Source: JASHUC01 sp050738595
GTDB lineage: Bacteria > Pseudomonadota > Gammaproteobacteria > Steroidobacterales > Steroidobacteraceae
Assembly: GCA_050738595.1 (NCBI GenBank)
Contig: JBOHZR010000141.1
Coordinates: 1 to 64,000 of the forward strand
Length of the DNA stretch: 64,000 nt
Reading direction: 5' to 3'
The notes beneath the pieces are model-generated. The model saw nothing but the letters and a program-made list of their open reading frames with translations, had not been told where the DNA came from and ran no database searches. Positions 52,121 to 60,767 of the stretch are shown here, in pieces (the first letter of the stretch is position 1; each line of letters begins with the position of its first letter). The translations under genes were made by a program, and so were the position numbers.

Positions 52121-53319
52121 CAGGCCACCTTGCGACGCTCGCTGCAACAGGAAAGGTAGAGCGCATGGTAGTCCGCGAGCATGCGCTCGAGAGAGTACTC
52201 CTTCTCCGCCCGAGCTCGCGCGGCATTTCCGTGCGCACGCCGGAGCGCGCCGTCACGGACATACTCGAGCATGGCCCTCGCGAGAGCATGCGAGTCGCCC
52301 GGCGGTACGAGAGTACCCGTCGCACCATCCTCTACGAGCTCGACATTACCGCCGGTTGCGGTCGCGATCACCGGCAATCCGCTCGACATGGCCTCGAGCA
52401 CCGTGTTGGAGATGCCCTCTCGCCGTGAGCCGAGCGCGAACACATCGAACTCACGCAGCAGCGCCGCAACATCATCACGGCTCCCCGGCAGCCACGCCGC
52501 ATCCGCGGCGCCAGACTCATTGAGTAGGGTGTGCGCTTGCGCGCGCAGCGGGCCGTCTCCCACCATGACCAGCTTCAGCGCCGCGCCGGCGGCATCTTGC
52601 CGCGCCGCAATGAATGCGCGCACCAGGTTGAGTGGATCCTTGATGGCGCTGAAGCGGGTGACCGACCCCACGACGATCGATTCGGACGGTAAGAGTGCCG
52701 CAGGCAGTTCGCGGCGCGCAATGCCGCCCAGCGGGCGAAAAAGTCCGGTGTCGACGCCGTTGCAAATGCGCTGGACCTTGTGGGCGGAGATCCCGACCGT
52801 CGTCGTCAACCAGCGCTGCAAATCTTGCGAGACCGCGATGAAGCGGTCGACTACCGGATTCACGATTCGCCGCAGCGCGCGATATTTGCGGCTCGTGCCG
52901 TCCGGATCGAAGATATCCCAACCGTGCTCTCCGTGGAGCCGAGCGGGCACGCCGGCTAAGCGCGCGAAGAGCGCACATTCCAGCGTGCTCAGATTGCGCG
53001 TGTGAACCACGGTCGGTTGCAGTCTCCGCAGCAGACTGAAGAGTCGCATGTACGCAGCCGGGTCCTTCCCGGGCCTCTTCTCTAGCACGTGTATGCCCAC
53101 GTCGGCCTTGCGGATTCGGGCGCGAAAGCTCGATGCGCTCGTCAGCGCGATGATCGTGTGCGCGAACGTCTCCTCCGGAAGTCCATTGACGACATTGGCG
53201 ACGCCGTTTTCCAATCCCCCGTAATCGAAGCTGAAAACAACGTGCGCGATGAGCGGCCGCCCATTCCGCGGCATCTGCAGTCGGGCCGACTTCGATTCGG
53301 GAGCGTCGTCCACGTTCAT
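52120..53319 (-). CDS. Glycosyltransferase, PEP-CTERM/XrtA-associated (TIGR03088-like)
   Basis: A 399-residue GT4 transferase. HVVFSFDYGGLENGVANVV at the N-terminus and VVHTRNLSTLECALFARLAG are characteristic of the second XrtA-linked sugar transferase. The C-domain has VGSVTRFSAIKDPLNLVRAF, AWLPGSRDDVAALLREFDVFAL and EGISNTVLEAMSSGLPVIAT. It starts at ATG 53319, immediately after the next glycosyltransferase's stop (53320). It is part of the continuous EPS directon. Confidence 0.9.
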   Translation of the reverse strand: MNVDDAPESKSARLQMPRNGRPLIAHVVFSFDYGGLENGVANVVNGLPEETFAHTIIALTSASSFRARIRKADVGIHVLEKRPGKDPAAYMRLFSLLRRLQPTVVHTRNLSTLECALFARLAGVPARLHGEHGWDIFDPDGTSRKYRALRRIVNPVVDRFIAVSQDLQRWLTTTVGISAHKVQRICNGVDTGLFRPLGGIARRELPAALLPSESIVVGSVTRFSAIKDPLNLVRAFIAARQDAAGAALKLVMVGDGPLRAQAHTLLNESGAADAAWLPGSRDDVAALLREFDVFALGSRREGISNTVLEAMSSGLPVIATATGGNVELVEDGATGTLVPPGDSHALARAMLEYVRDGALRRAHGNAARARAEKEYSLERMLADYHALYLSCCSERRKVA

Positions 53320-54546
53320 TCAAGCCGCGGCTGCTTTGCCCGTGCACGCCGCATACGTGCCGCGATACAGAAGTGCCGAGCGCCGCCAGGTGCGCTGTTC
53401 GCAGACGTAGCGGCGCGCCGCAGCGACGACGCTCGGCCACGATTCCCGGCTGGCAAGCATCTGCAGCGCGGCGCGCGCAAGGTCGAGGGGATCATCAGGC
53501 TTGAACAGGTACGGGTGCAGATTCTCGGGGATGACCTCGCGATGGCCACCCACGTCCGAGGCAATGAACATGCGCGCGAGCGACATGGATTCAAGCGGTT
53601 TCAGCGGCGTTACGAGCTCGGTCAGCCGGATGGACACACGTGGGTACACGAGGACGTCGATGACGGAGTAATACCTGCGGACCTGCTCGTGGGGTACGCG
53701 ACCGGTGAAGCGCACGCGCTCGGATACTGCGAGCCCCGCGACGAGCCGTTTGAGCCGCTCCTCTTCCGGTCCGCCGCCGACCAGCACCACGCGCACCCCG
53801 GCATGCTCGCGCGCAATTGCGGGCAGCGCACGGATGAGGAACTCGAGACCTTCGTAGGCGTAGAACGAGCCGACGAAGCCGAGAACGGGCCCGGCTCCGA
53901 GCTCGAGCCGCGCGCGCAGCTCCTGGTCCGCATGTTCAATGACGCGGAAATCATCGATGTCGACCGCATTCGGCACCACCGTTACCCGTTCGGCCGGAAT
54001 TCCCCGCGAGTGGATCTCGCCTGCAAGCCCGTGGCAGATCGTGGTCACCGCATTCGCGCTACGCAGTACGTACGTTTCGAGCGAGCGCGAGAGCCGGTAG
54101 CGCAGGCTTCCTTCGGCCGTCCGGCCGTGGTACACCGCACCGTCTTCCCAGGATGCCCGCATCTCGTAGACGACTGGAACGCCGCGCGCGCGGCTTGCCC
54201 AGAGGGCCGCGAGGCCGTTGAGACATGGCGAGTGGGCATGAACGATGTCGGGGCGTGTGCGCCGGATGAGCTCGGCAATGCGGCCTGCGGTCGACCAGAC
54301 GACCATCGCGTTGTCGACGACTGGGACGCCGGCGAGCATCCGCGGCCGCACACGCGTGCGGAAGAAGTGGAGTCCGCCAACATCCTCCTCCTCGAGCTCA
54401 CCGGACGCGTAATGCTTGGGACTCGTGAGGTGCAGCGTCTCCCAGCCGAGCGCCTGCTGCTCGCGCAGCAGCGCAAGCGTGCGAAACGTATAACCGCTCT
54501 GGAGCGGCAACGAATGATCGAGAACGTGCAGTATGCGCAGGCTCAT
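53320..54546 (-). CDS. Glycosyltransferase, exosortase A system-associated (TIGR04063-like)
   Basis: A 408-residue GT4 transferase. The first residues, MSLRILHVLDHSLPLQSGY, match the start of this XrtA-associated family, so the ATG at 54546 is chosen over longer upstream possibilities. LGFVGSFYAYEGLEFLIRAL, RVRFTGRVPHEQVRRYYSVID and LTELVTPLKPLESMSLARM form the donor-binding half. It lies 43 bp below the dehydrogenase stop. Confidence 0.9.
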   Translation of the reverse strand: MSLRILHVLDHSLPLQSGYTFRTLALLREQQALGWETLHLTSPKHYASGELEEEDVGGLHFFRTRVRPRMLAGVPVVDNAMVVWSTAGRIAELIRRTRPDIVHAHSPCLNGLAALWASRARGVPVVYEMRASWEDGAVYHGRTAEGSLRYRLSRSLETYVLRSANAVTTICHGLAGEIHSRGIPAERVTVVPNAVDIDDFRVIEHADQELRARLELGAGPVLGFVGSFYAYEGLEFLIRALPAIAREHAGVRVVLVGGGPEEERLKRLVAGLAVSERVRFTGRVPHEQVRRYYSVIDVLVYPRVSIRLTELVTPLKPLESMSLARMFIASDVGGHREVIPENLHPYLFKPDDPLDLARAALQMLASRESWPSVVAAARRYVCEQRTWRRSALLYRGTYAACTGKAAAA

Positions 54547-54589
54547 CGTAGGTATCAGCCGCTCGGGCCCGACTTCTCCCGAGCTCCGC

Positions 54590-55906
54590 TCACCAGCATA
54601 TCCCGCGATAGCGAGCGCACTTGATCGCGGAGCGAGGAAGTCCCGCGAGATCCACGACCGTGAGGCTCTCCGATGCATGCTCGCCGAGGGCGGCGATGGT
54701 CTCTGCGTTGCTGAGGCTCACGAGCGCAGCGTCGACATTGTCGAGAGCCTGCCGCGCGTCGTTCACCAGGAGGCTCGCAATGTGCGGGATCGTCTCCTCG
54801 ATGAACCGCTTGTTCGCGCCGAAGAGCCGTGAAAGGTTCACATCCGGATCATAGATCCGCAGCTGATAGCCCTTGCCGATGAGGCGCTCGGCGACGGTGA
54901 CGAGCGGGCTCTCGCGCAGGTCGTCCGTGCCTGACTTGAAGCTCAGCCCGAGCATCGCGACGCGTCGGACCCCGGACGCCATGAGCATCGCGAGCGCGTG
55001 ATCGATGTGAGCGCGGTTGCTTCCGAGCACGTTACCGAGCATCGGGAGCGTCAGGTCGCGAGTCTTCGCGAGATAGTTGAGCGCGCGGAGGTCCTTCGGC
55101 AGGCACGAGCCGCCGAATGCGAATAGCGGCTTGAGGTAGGCCCGCGATATGTTGAGGCGTTCGTCGCGACAGAGAAGATCCATCACCTCGCGTCCATCAA
55201 CGCCGACAGATTGCGCGACGCGACCCATTTCGTTGGCGAAGGTGATTTTCAGAGCGTGAAAAGCATTGGAGGCATACTTCATCAGCTCGGCCACACCGAC
55301 CGAGGTGACCGCGAACTGACAGGGGAGATGACCGAAGATCTCGCGCACCTTCACAGTTGCCGCTGGATTGCGCGCCCCGACGAGTGTAAGGGGAGGATTG
55401 TCGTAATCCTTGATCGACGTTCCCTCGCGGAGGAATTCGGGCTGGAAGCACAGAGCGAACTGCTCATCGGACTTGCGACCGCTCTGCTCTTCGAGAATCG
55501 GCCTCACTACCTGCTCGAGGGTTCCGGGCTGAACGGTGGACCGCAGCACGATCGTGTGGTGCTCGCGCTTGTGCGCAAGCGCAGCGCCGATTTCCCCCAT
55601 GGCGCGGTGCACTGCTGCAAGATCCTGTCCTCCGTTAGGCGTCGAAGGCGTGCCGACGCACACGAACGACAGGTCGCTGTCGCGCACCGCCGCTCCCGCT
55701 TCCCCCGTCACCCGAACGCGCCCCGACCCGACGACGCTCGCCACCAGGTCCTGAATGCCCTCCTCGATGATCGGTGAGCGACCCGCGCGAATGAGATCGA
55801 GCTTGTGGGGGTCGACATCGACTCCGATCACATCGTGGCCGTCTCGCGCGAGGCATGCAAGCGACACGGCGCCGACATATCCCAGACCGAACACGCTGAT
55901 GCGCAC
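54590..55906 (-). CDS. Nucleotide-sugar dehydrogenase, GDP-mannose 6-dehydrogenase (AlgD)-like
   Basis: A 438-residue UDP-Glc/GDP-Man dehydrogenase family enzyme performing the two-step NAD-dependent oxidation of C6 to a carboxylate. NAD motif FGLGYVGAVSLACLA, FVCVGTPSTPNG, QPEFLREGTSIKDYD and the catalytic Cys in FAFGGSCLPKDLRAL are present. LNISRAYLKPLFAFGG and LSFKSGTDDLRESPLV resemble AlgD more than UDP-glucose dehydrogenases, so GDP-mannuronate is the best guess. GTG at 55906 with Shine-Dalgarno AGAGAGG upstream is preferred to an ATG at 55957. Confidence 0.85.
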   Translation of the reverse strand: MRISVFGLGYVGAVSLACLARDGHDVIGVDVDPHKLDLIRAGRSPIIEEGIQDLVASVVGSGRVRVTGEAGAAVRDSDLSFVCVGTPSTPNGGQDLAAVHRAMGEIGAALAHKREHHTIVLRSTVQPGTLEQVVRPILEEQSGRKSDEQFALCFQPEFLREGTSIKDYDNPPLTLVGARNPAATVKVREIFGHLPCQFAVTSVGVAELMKYASNAFHALKITFANEMGRVAQSVGVDGREVMDLLCRDERLNISRAYLKPLFAFGGSCLPKDLRALNYLAKTRDLTLPMLGNVLGSNRAHIDHALAMLMASGVRRVAMLGLSFKSGTDDLRESPLVTVAERLIGKGYQLRIYDPDVNLSRLFGANKRFIEETIPHIASLLVNDARQALDNVDAALVSLSNAETIAALGEHASESLTVVDLAGLPRSAIKCARYRGICW

Positions 55907-55962
55907 TTGGAATAACCTCTCTGACTCAGTCGGCGCCCGCGCGTTGCGCGAACGCACAACCG

Positions 55963-57186
55963 CTAGGTGATCGCACAGTCTGCGGCCGTGACTGATCGGC
56001 CGCGCCTGTCGAAGGCCGCAGTGAGCAGACGATCCAGACGAGCCATCGACCCGTTCCAGGAATGATGAGTGAGCACGCGTTCGCGACCGGCTCGCGCGAG
56101 CCGCGCGCGCACCTCGCTCGAGCCCAGCACGGTCTCGATCGCCTCCACGTACTCGTTCGCCGTCGATGCCGCGAGCAACTGCTCGCCCGCCACAACGTCG
56201 ACGCCTCGCGATGCCTCACTGCTGCACACCACCGGCACGCCCATCGCCATCGACTCGAGAATCTTATTCTGTGTACCGCGCGCAATCGCAAGCGGTGCTA
56301 CGGTGAGCGCGGCGCGAGCGACGTATGGTCTTACGTCCGGGACGGACCCGGTCACCGTCACGCCCGGCCGGCTCTCGAGCTGACGGATCACGTCGGGCGG
56401 GTCGGCGCCGACCACCTCGAACCGCAGTGCCGGGCGGCGCGACTGCAGCCTCGGTAGCACATTACCGCAGAATTCGATTACGGCCTGCTGATTGGGATAG
56501 TAGTCCATGCGACCGACGAACGAGATGAGATTCGGATCGTAGCCGGTGCCCGGCTGAAAGAAGTCGCTATCCACGCCGTTCGGGAACCAGTCCGTCGCGC
56601 CCGACACCCCGAGCTCGCGCAGCGAATCGAGCTCTGCGCGTGTCGTGCACGTGCTGACGTTGAAACCTCGCGCAAGTCGCACCTCAGCTCGCTCGAGCTT
56701 CACCGCCTCGAGCCAGAAGCCGGTCGAGAGCGGGAAGGGCTTGTAGCGGGCGTACTCGCGCCACTTCTGCGAATCCACGTCGCCGTAGTCGAGGATCTTG
56801 AGCGGCCCGCGTACTGCCGCGGCATAGGGCGCAACCGAGGAACAATGAACGAAGACGAGATCGTATGAGCGTGTCGCGAGCTCCGCGCGAACACGTCGCG
56901 CGAGCCGGGTGGAATAGAAGTAGCCGAAGCTCGACGGCATCGTGCTCGGGAGCCGAGCGAGCATCCGCGCCCACGCCATGGTGTTCGGCATGATCTCAAT
57001 CAGCGCGCGCTCGCAATGGTCCGCGAGCCCTCGCGCCTCCTCACGCTCGAGGCGGCTTCGGGCAAGCGAAGCGACCGTGACGCGATGACCCTTCTCCGTC
57101 AGATGACGAATGATGTTGAACGGTCGAATCTTGCCTCCGCGCTTCGGCGGATACGGCACTCGGTGACAGATGAAGAGCACTCTCAT
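55963..57186 (-). CDS. Glycosyltransferase, PEP-CTERM/XrtA-associated (TIGR03087-like)
   Basis: A 407-residue GT4 transferase. MRVLFICHRVPYPPKRGGK at the N-terminus, ILDYGDVDSQKWREYA and the donor half LISFVGRMDYYPNQQAVIEF, LTVAPLAIARGTQNKILESMAMG match the first XrtA-linked sugar transferase. ATG at 57186 starts 18 bp after the FemAB-like stop; an open frame continues upstream but is out of family. In many XrtA loci the exosortase gene lies near this gene; none is present here. Confidence 0.92.
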   Translation of the reverse strand: MRVLFICHRVPYPPKRGGKIRPFNIIRHLTEKGHRVTVASLARSRLEREEARGLADHCERALIEIMPNTMAWARMLARLPSTMPSSFGYFYSTRLARRVRAELATRSYDLVFVHCSSVAPYAAAVRGPLKILDYGDVDSQKWREYARYKPFPLSTGFWLEAVKLERAEVRLARGFNVSTCTTRAELDSLRELGVSGATDWFPNGVDSDFFQPGTGYDPNLISFVGRMDYYPNQQAVIEFCGNVLPRLQSRRPALRFEVVGADPPDVIRQLESRPGVTVTGSVPDVRPYVARAALTVAPLAIARGTQNKILESMAMGVPVVCSSEASRGVDVVAGEQLLAASTANEYVEAIETVLGSSEVRARLARAGRERVLTHHSWNGSMARLDRLLTAAFDRRGRSVTAADCAIT

Positions 57187-57203
57187 GCCGCTACCTTGCG
57201 TGC

Positions 57204-58328
57204 TCAACCGAGATACCGCGCTATCGGCGGACCGAGCAAGCGGGTCACGGAAACCGGAAGCCGGCGCCATAACGCGATTAGCCGCCCGAACTTGGAATTG
57301 CTGGGGCTCAGATTCGGCACCTCGCGCGCCTTCACGAGGAAATATTCGTAGCAGAGCGGCTCCGGCTCGAAGCCCCAGTGGCTCTTGAAGTCGAAGGACC
57401 CAGTGCCGCGCTTGCTGCGCCCAAAGTCGAATAGCCGTGCTCCCCGTTCCCGGGCCCGTTCCATCACCTGCCAGTACATGAAGTCGTTCGCGCCGAGATT
57501 GCGAGCCGCTGTGGTGCTGCCACCGTAATAGGGCAGTATCTCGTCCCGGAAGTAGAAGCTCAGCACGCTCGCGACTGGCTGTGATTCGTGCGTCACTGTG
57601 AGCACCTCGGATTGCTCTGCGAACGTCTTCCGAAGGAGCGCGAGGTAGCGGCGGGAGAATACCGGCGTGCCGAGATTGCGCAAACTCTCCGAATAGATAT
57701 CGTAGAGGCGCTGGGTGTCCGCATCGAGCTCCGAGCGCAGCTGTCTCTGGATACCCTTGCGGACCATCGCGCGTTGCTTGCGCGGAATCGCGTTCATGTT
57801 CTTGTCCGCATCCGGGTCGATCGGACGGCGGAACGTTACGTACAGGTCTTTCGAGGGCCAACCCGGGTGGCGTTGCCTGCGGTTGCGCATCTCGAGGTAA
57901 TCGACCCCGAGTTGCCGTCCGAGCTCGCATGCCTGCCGCTCGAGCGCTCGATGAGCTGATTCGTTGTCCGCCACGATGCCGCCATACACGCAGAAGGGAG
58001 TCGAGATCAGGGAGTGCCCGAACAGCAGGCTCTTCACCTCCGCGAGCGGCAGCACACCGACGATGCGCCCGGCCGACTCCGCGTAGAGATATCGGCCGCG
58101 ATGGCCGAATGCGTGGGACAGAATGTCCTCCCACTCCGCGAGATGGAAGAACGTGGCCTGCGGATGCCGGTGCACGAACTCGTTCCAGCGTGCACGATCC
58201 ACGGGCGCGAGAGATTTGACCACGCAAGCCTGCTCCTCGCCGGGCGCAGCACGCTCGTCGCGCTCAACTCGCTCATCCCGTCGGCTCAAGTCGCGGACGG
58301 TCGAGACGGGCAGACCATCAGGGTTCAT
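57204..58328 (-). CDS. FemAB-like GNAT-fold protein, XrtA/PEP-CTERM-associated
   Basis: A 374-residue protein with duplicated GNAT-like domains of the FemAB type (TIGR03019-like). FVHRHPQATFFHLAEWEDIL, LPLAEVKSLLFGHSLISTPFCVYGG, NAIPRKQRAMVRKGIQ and YYGGSTTAARNLGANDFMYW are its landmarks. FemAB enzymes transfer amino acids, classically from aminoacyl-tRNA, to an amine. In XrtA loci the donor is unknown. The carrier-bound amino acids predicted elsewhere in this window would be suitable donors, a testable inference. It overlaps the upstream barrel gene by 11 bases. Confidence 0.9.
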   Translation of the reverse strand: MNPDGLPVSTVRDLSRRDERVERDERAAPGEEQACVVKSLAPVDRARWNEFVHRHPQATFFHLAEWEDILSHAFGHRGRYLYAESAGRIVGVLPLAEVKSLLFGHSLISTPFCVYGGIVADNESAHRALERQACELGRQLGVDYLEMRNRRQRHPGWPSKDLYVTFRRPIDPDADKNMNAIPRKQRAMVRKGIQRQLRSELDADTQRLYDIYSESLRNLGTPVFSRRYLALLRKTFAEQSEVLTVTHESQPVASVLSFYFRDEILPYYGGSTTAARNLGANDFMYWQVMERARERGARLFDFGRSKRGTGSFDFKSHWGFEPEPLCYEYFLVKAREVPNLSPSNSKFGRLIALWRRLPVSVTRLLGPPIARYLG

Positions 58329-59883
58329 AGTGAGAGACGCTGCCGCCGCCGCCTGAGATAGGAGGCGGGTTGCCGAAGGACATGTTCACGCCGACGATTA
58401 CCATGTCCGCATCGAAGGCGGCGATCTGGCCGTACTGCCTCATGCGGTCGCCGCGCACGTAGACGGATGAGCGCCGACCGACCTTCCGAGTCAGCACGAT
58501 CGAGTAATCCTGATAGGTGTACTTGCTCTCCTCATCGGTCACGTAATCGTACTTGCCGAGCGTTGCGGACAGCTTCACGTCCGTGAGCGGACCCAGATGC
58601 CGCGTGACGTAGAGCATGGCCGTTTGGTAGCGGTCATTGGAATACGACGTGTCACTCGAGGAGCCCGCGCCATGGACTTCAGGCGCGAAACGGCGTCGTG
58701 GAACGATGACTGTGGACGGAGTCGCGGTCGCGTAGTAGGTCTGCTCGGAAGAGGAGATCGACAGGCCGATCTCGGTCAATCTGCCCGTGATCGTCGCCGC
58801 CCCACTGAGCATCTTCTCGAGAAAGACATCCGGAGCAAGGCGCGTGTACCCGTAGGAGCCAGGGATCTGAACGACCGGCGCCGCCGCAAGGGGCGCCTGC
58901 GTCAGCATTTCATCGAGTGTCGCCGGCGACTCCGTATAGTCGACCTGCAGCTTCAGCATGCGCGTCTCACGCCGCCAGTGTCCCTCGTAGCTGCGGCCGA
59001 AGTAGCGATGCCCGACGAGCAGCTTGAGATCGTCTCGCGGTCCGCTGCTCCAGTCGAAGCCCGCCGCATATAAGGGCGATGCGAGACCGCCGTCGGCGAT
59101 GCCATTCTGGGGATTGCTCTCCTTGCCGCCCTGTGCGAGCAGTCTCAGGCCCGGGACGGTGAGCAGGCCCAAGTCCGCCTTGACCTGCTCGTAGAGGAAA
59201 TCGAGCGTATACGGACTCTCGTAGTCGTCCTGCTCGCGCTGGTAGGCGCCATCCCAGGTGAGTCGAGCGTTCTTGTCGATCGAGCTCACCGCGAAGTTCG
59301 CAGCACGTTCATTACTCCGGTACTCGAGCGTACCGGGGCCTCCCGCGAGGTCATCTTCGGAAATGCCGCGCGAGTAGCTCGCATCGATCCGAAACGAGCG
59401 GAAAGCATGCTTCAGAACCGGCTTGATCTCCCCGGAGGTGAAGTTGCCGACATTCGCGACGGGAAAAAAATATTCGAGATCGGCCGGCGCCGTGGGACTT
59501 GCCATCCCCTGCTGCCGCTGCCCTGCGATGTCGACCTCGAACCAGTCGGGGAGGACCTGAGTGATCGACGCGAGAGTCCCGCTGTGCAGAAAATCGTGAT
59601 TTCCGCCGCTGAAGAACAGCGCATGCAGCGTGTAGTCGATGTTGGCGTGCTCGCGCGCGCTGTCATGGGTAAGACTGAAGCCCGGCTCGAGGTCGGCGAA
59701 CTCACCGGCCTCTGCCTGACCCGGCGGTGTAAGATCGATGTTGTCCGTCCAGGCAGCTGTCGCCCCGATGCTCGGGACGAAGTAGGTCGCGGCGAGCGCA
59801 GCGCTCGACGACCCACAGAGCAGGACTATCGCCGCAGTTGCTGCGGCTACCGCACGCCCCTCAGGGCTCTTTCGGCCGCTCAT
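58318..59883 (-). CDS. Outer-membrane beta-barrel protein, PEP-CTERM system-associated (TIGR03016-like)
   Basis: A 521-residue exported protein. A signal peptide (about 12-35, hydrophobic, ending ALAATYF) precedes amphipathic strands with alternating aromatic residues (IDYTLHALFFSGG, MLKLQVDYTES, YTYQDYSIVLTRKVG), and the end is a strand MVIVGVNMSFGN followed by a glycine-rich tail. This fits the porin-like protein always found near XrtA tyrosine kinase genes, likely part of EPS export. The start overlaps the kinase stop by 23 bases. Confidence 0.88.
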   Translation of the reverse strand: MSGRKSPEGRAVAAATAAIVLLCGSSSAALAATYFVPSIGATAAWTDNIDLTPPGQAEAGEFADLEPGFSLTHDSAREHANIDYTLHALFFSGGNHDFLHSGTLASITQVLPDWFEVDIAGQRQQGMASPTAPADLEYFFPVANVGNFTSGEIKPVLKHAFRSFRIDASYSRGISEDDLAGGPGTLEYRSNERAANFAVSSIDKNARLTWDGAYQREQDDYESPYTLDFLYEQVKADLGLLTVPGLRLLAQGGKESNPQNGIADGGLASPLYAAGFDWSSGPRDDLKLLVGHRYFGRSYEGHWRRETRMLKLQVDYTESPATLDEMLTQAPLAAAPVVQIPGSYGYTRLAPDVFLEKMLSGAATITGRLTEIGLSISSSEQTYYATATPSTVIVPRRRFAPEVHGAGSSSDTSYSNDRYQTAMLYVTRHLGPLTDVKLSATLGKYDYVTDEESKYTYQDYSIVLTRKVGRRSSVYVRGDRMRQYGQIAAFDADMVIVGVNMSFGNPPPISGGGGSVSHYEP

Positions 59884-60760
59884 TCGGATAGTAGCCGTAT
59901 CCGTAGTAGTAGTGCTCGGAGAGAGAGTTCAGGCGAGTCTGGTTGAGCAGACACCGAATCGTCTTGGTTTTATCGAGTAACGCGACTGCCTCGAGCACCG
60001 CTGGCTGTGGAGTCACCTCGGCTCGGACGACGACGACGACCTGATCGATGAGCCGCGCAAGCACGACCGATTCATTGGTGGCGAGAAGCGGGGAGGTGTC
60101 GAAGAGTATGATGCGCTGGCGGTCCGCCTGCCCAAGGCGCGTCACGACTTGGGCCATGCGCTGGCTAGCGAAGAGCTCCGGCGCCACACTCGTGCGACTT
60201 CCCGCCGGCATGAACAGCAGCCCCGGGATGCCGGTGCCGAGTACGAATTCTTCGGGATCGAGATTGTCGTCTGCAGCGCTGTCGGTGATTCCCGGCCGAT
60301 CCTGCACTTTCAGCGCAGTGCTCAAGTGCCGTTTCGCGACGTCTGCGTCGACGAGCAGCACAGAATAGTCCTTTTCGCGCGCGATGCCGAGCGCAAGGTT
60401 GTAGGAGACGTACGTCTTGCCTTCGCCCGCGATTGCGCTCGTGACCATCACCCGGTTCGCCTGCGGTGCCTCGGTGCTGCCGATAGGGCCGACCGCCGTC
60501 TCGAGCAGTGGCCACTTGATCCGCCGGACCTGCTCCTGAACCCGATCGGCCGCTGCCCCGGCAGGTGGAAGGACGCCTTCGGCTCGCAGATGGTCGAGGT
60601 CGAGCTCGATCGAAGCGCGGGGCTCGTGTCGCGGCTTCGAAGGGCCAGCGACCGAAATGACCAGATCACGCGGCCTGCGTGTCCGCACCTGATGCACCGG
60701 TTCTCGTCCGGGTACGCTCGCACTCCTGTGTTTCCCGAGCGCTCTCTCGATGATGCTCAT
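59861..60760 (-). CDS. Tyrosine autokinase/BY-kinase, XrtA-associated
   Basis: A 299-residue cytoplasmic BY-kinase (TIGR03018-like). It has Walker A MVTSAIAGEGKTYVSYN, Walker A' VLLVDADVAKR and Walker B RIILFDTSPLL. The C-terminus is tyrosine-rich (HYYYGYGYYPNE), the usual autophosphorylation cluster. It controls chain length and export with the Wzz-like protein encoded just upstream (stop 60768, 7-bp gap). The ATG at 60760 (MSIIERALGK) is chosen because it matches the family start. Confidence 0.92.
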   Translation of the reverse strand: MSIIERALGKHRSASVPGREPVHQVRTRRPRDLVISVAGPSKPRHEPRASIELDLDHLRAEGVLPPAGAAADRVQEQVRRIKWPLLETAVGPIGSTEAPQANRVMVTSAIAGEGKTYVSYNLALGIAREKDYSVLLVDADVAKRHLSTALKVQDRPGITDSAADDNLDPEEFVLGTGIPGLLFMPAGSRTSVAPELFASQRMAQVVTRLGQADRQRIILFDTSPLLATNESVVLARLIDQVVVVVRAEVTPQPAVLEAVALLDKTKTIRCLLNQTRLNSLSEHYYYGYGYYPNERPKEP

Positions 60761-60767
60761 GGCGTCT

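Noticed and set aside
57187..58227. Upstream extension of the XrtA glycosyltransferase frame
   Set aside because: It overlaps the FemAB-like gene on the same strand with low-complexity Arg-rich sequence; the family start is at 57186.
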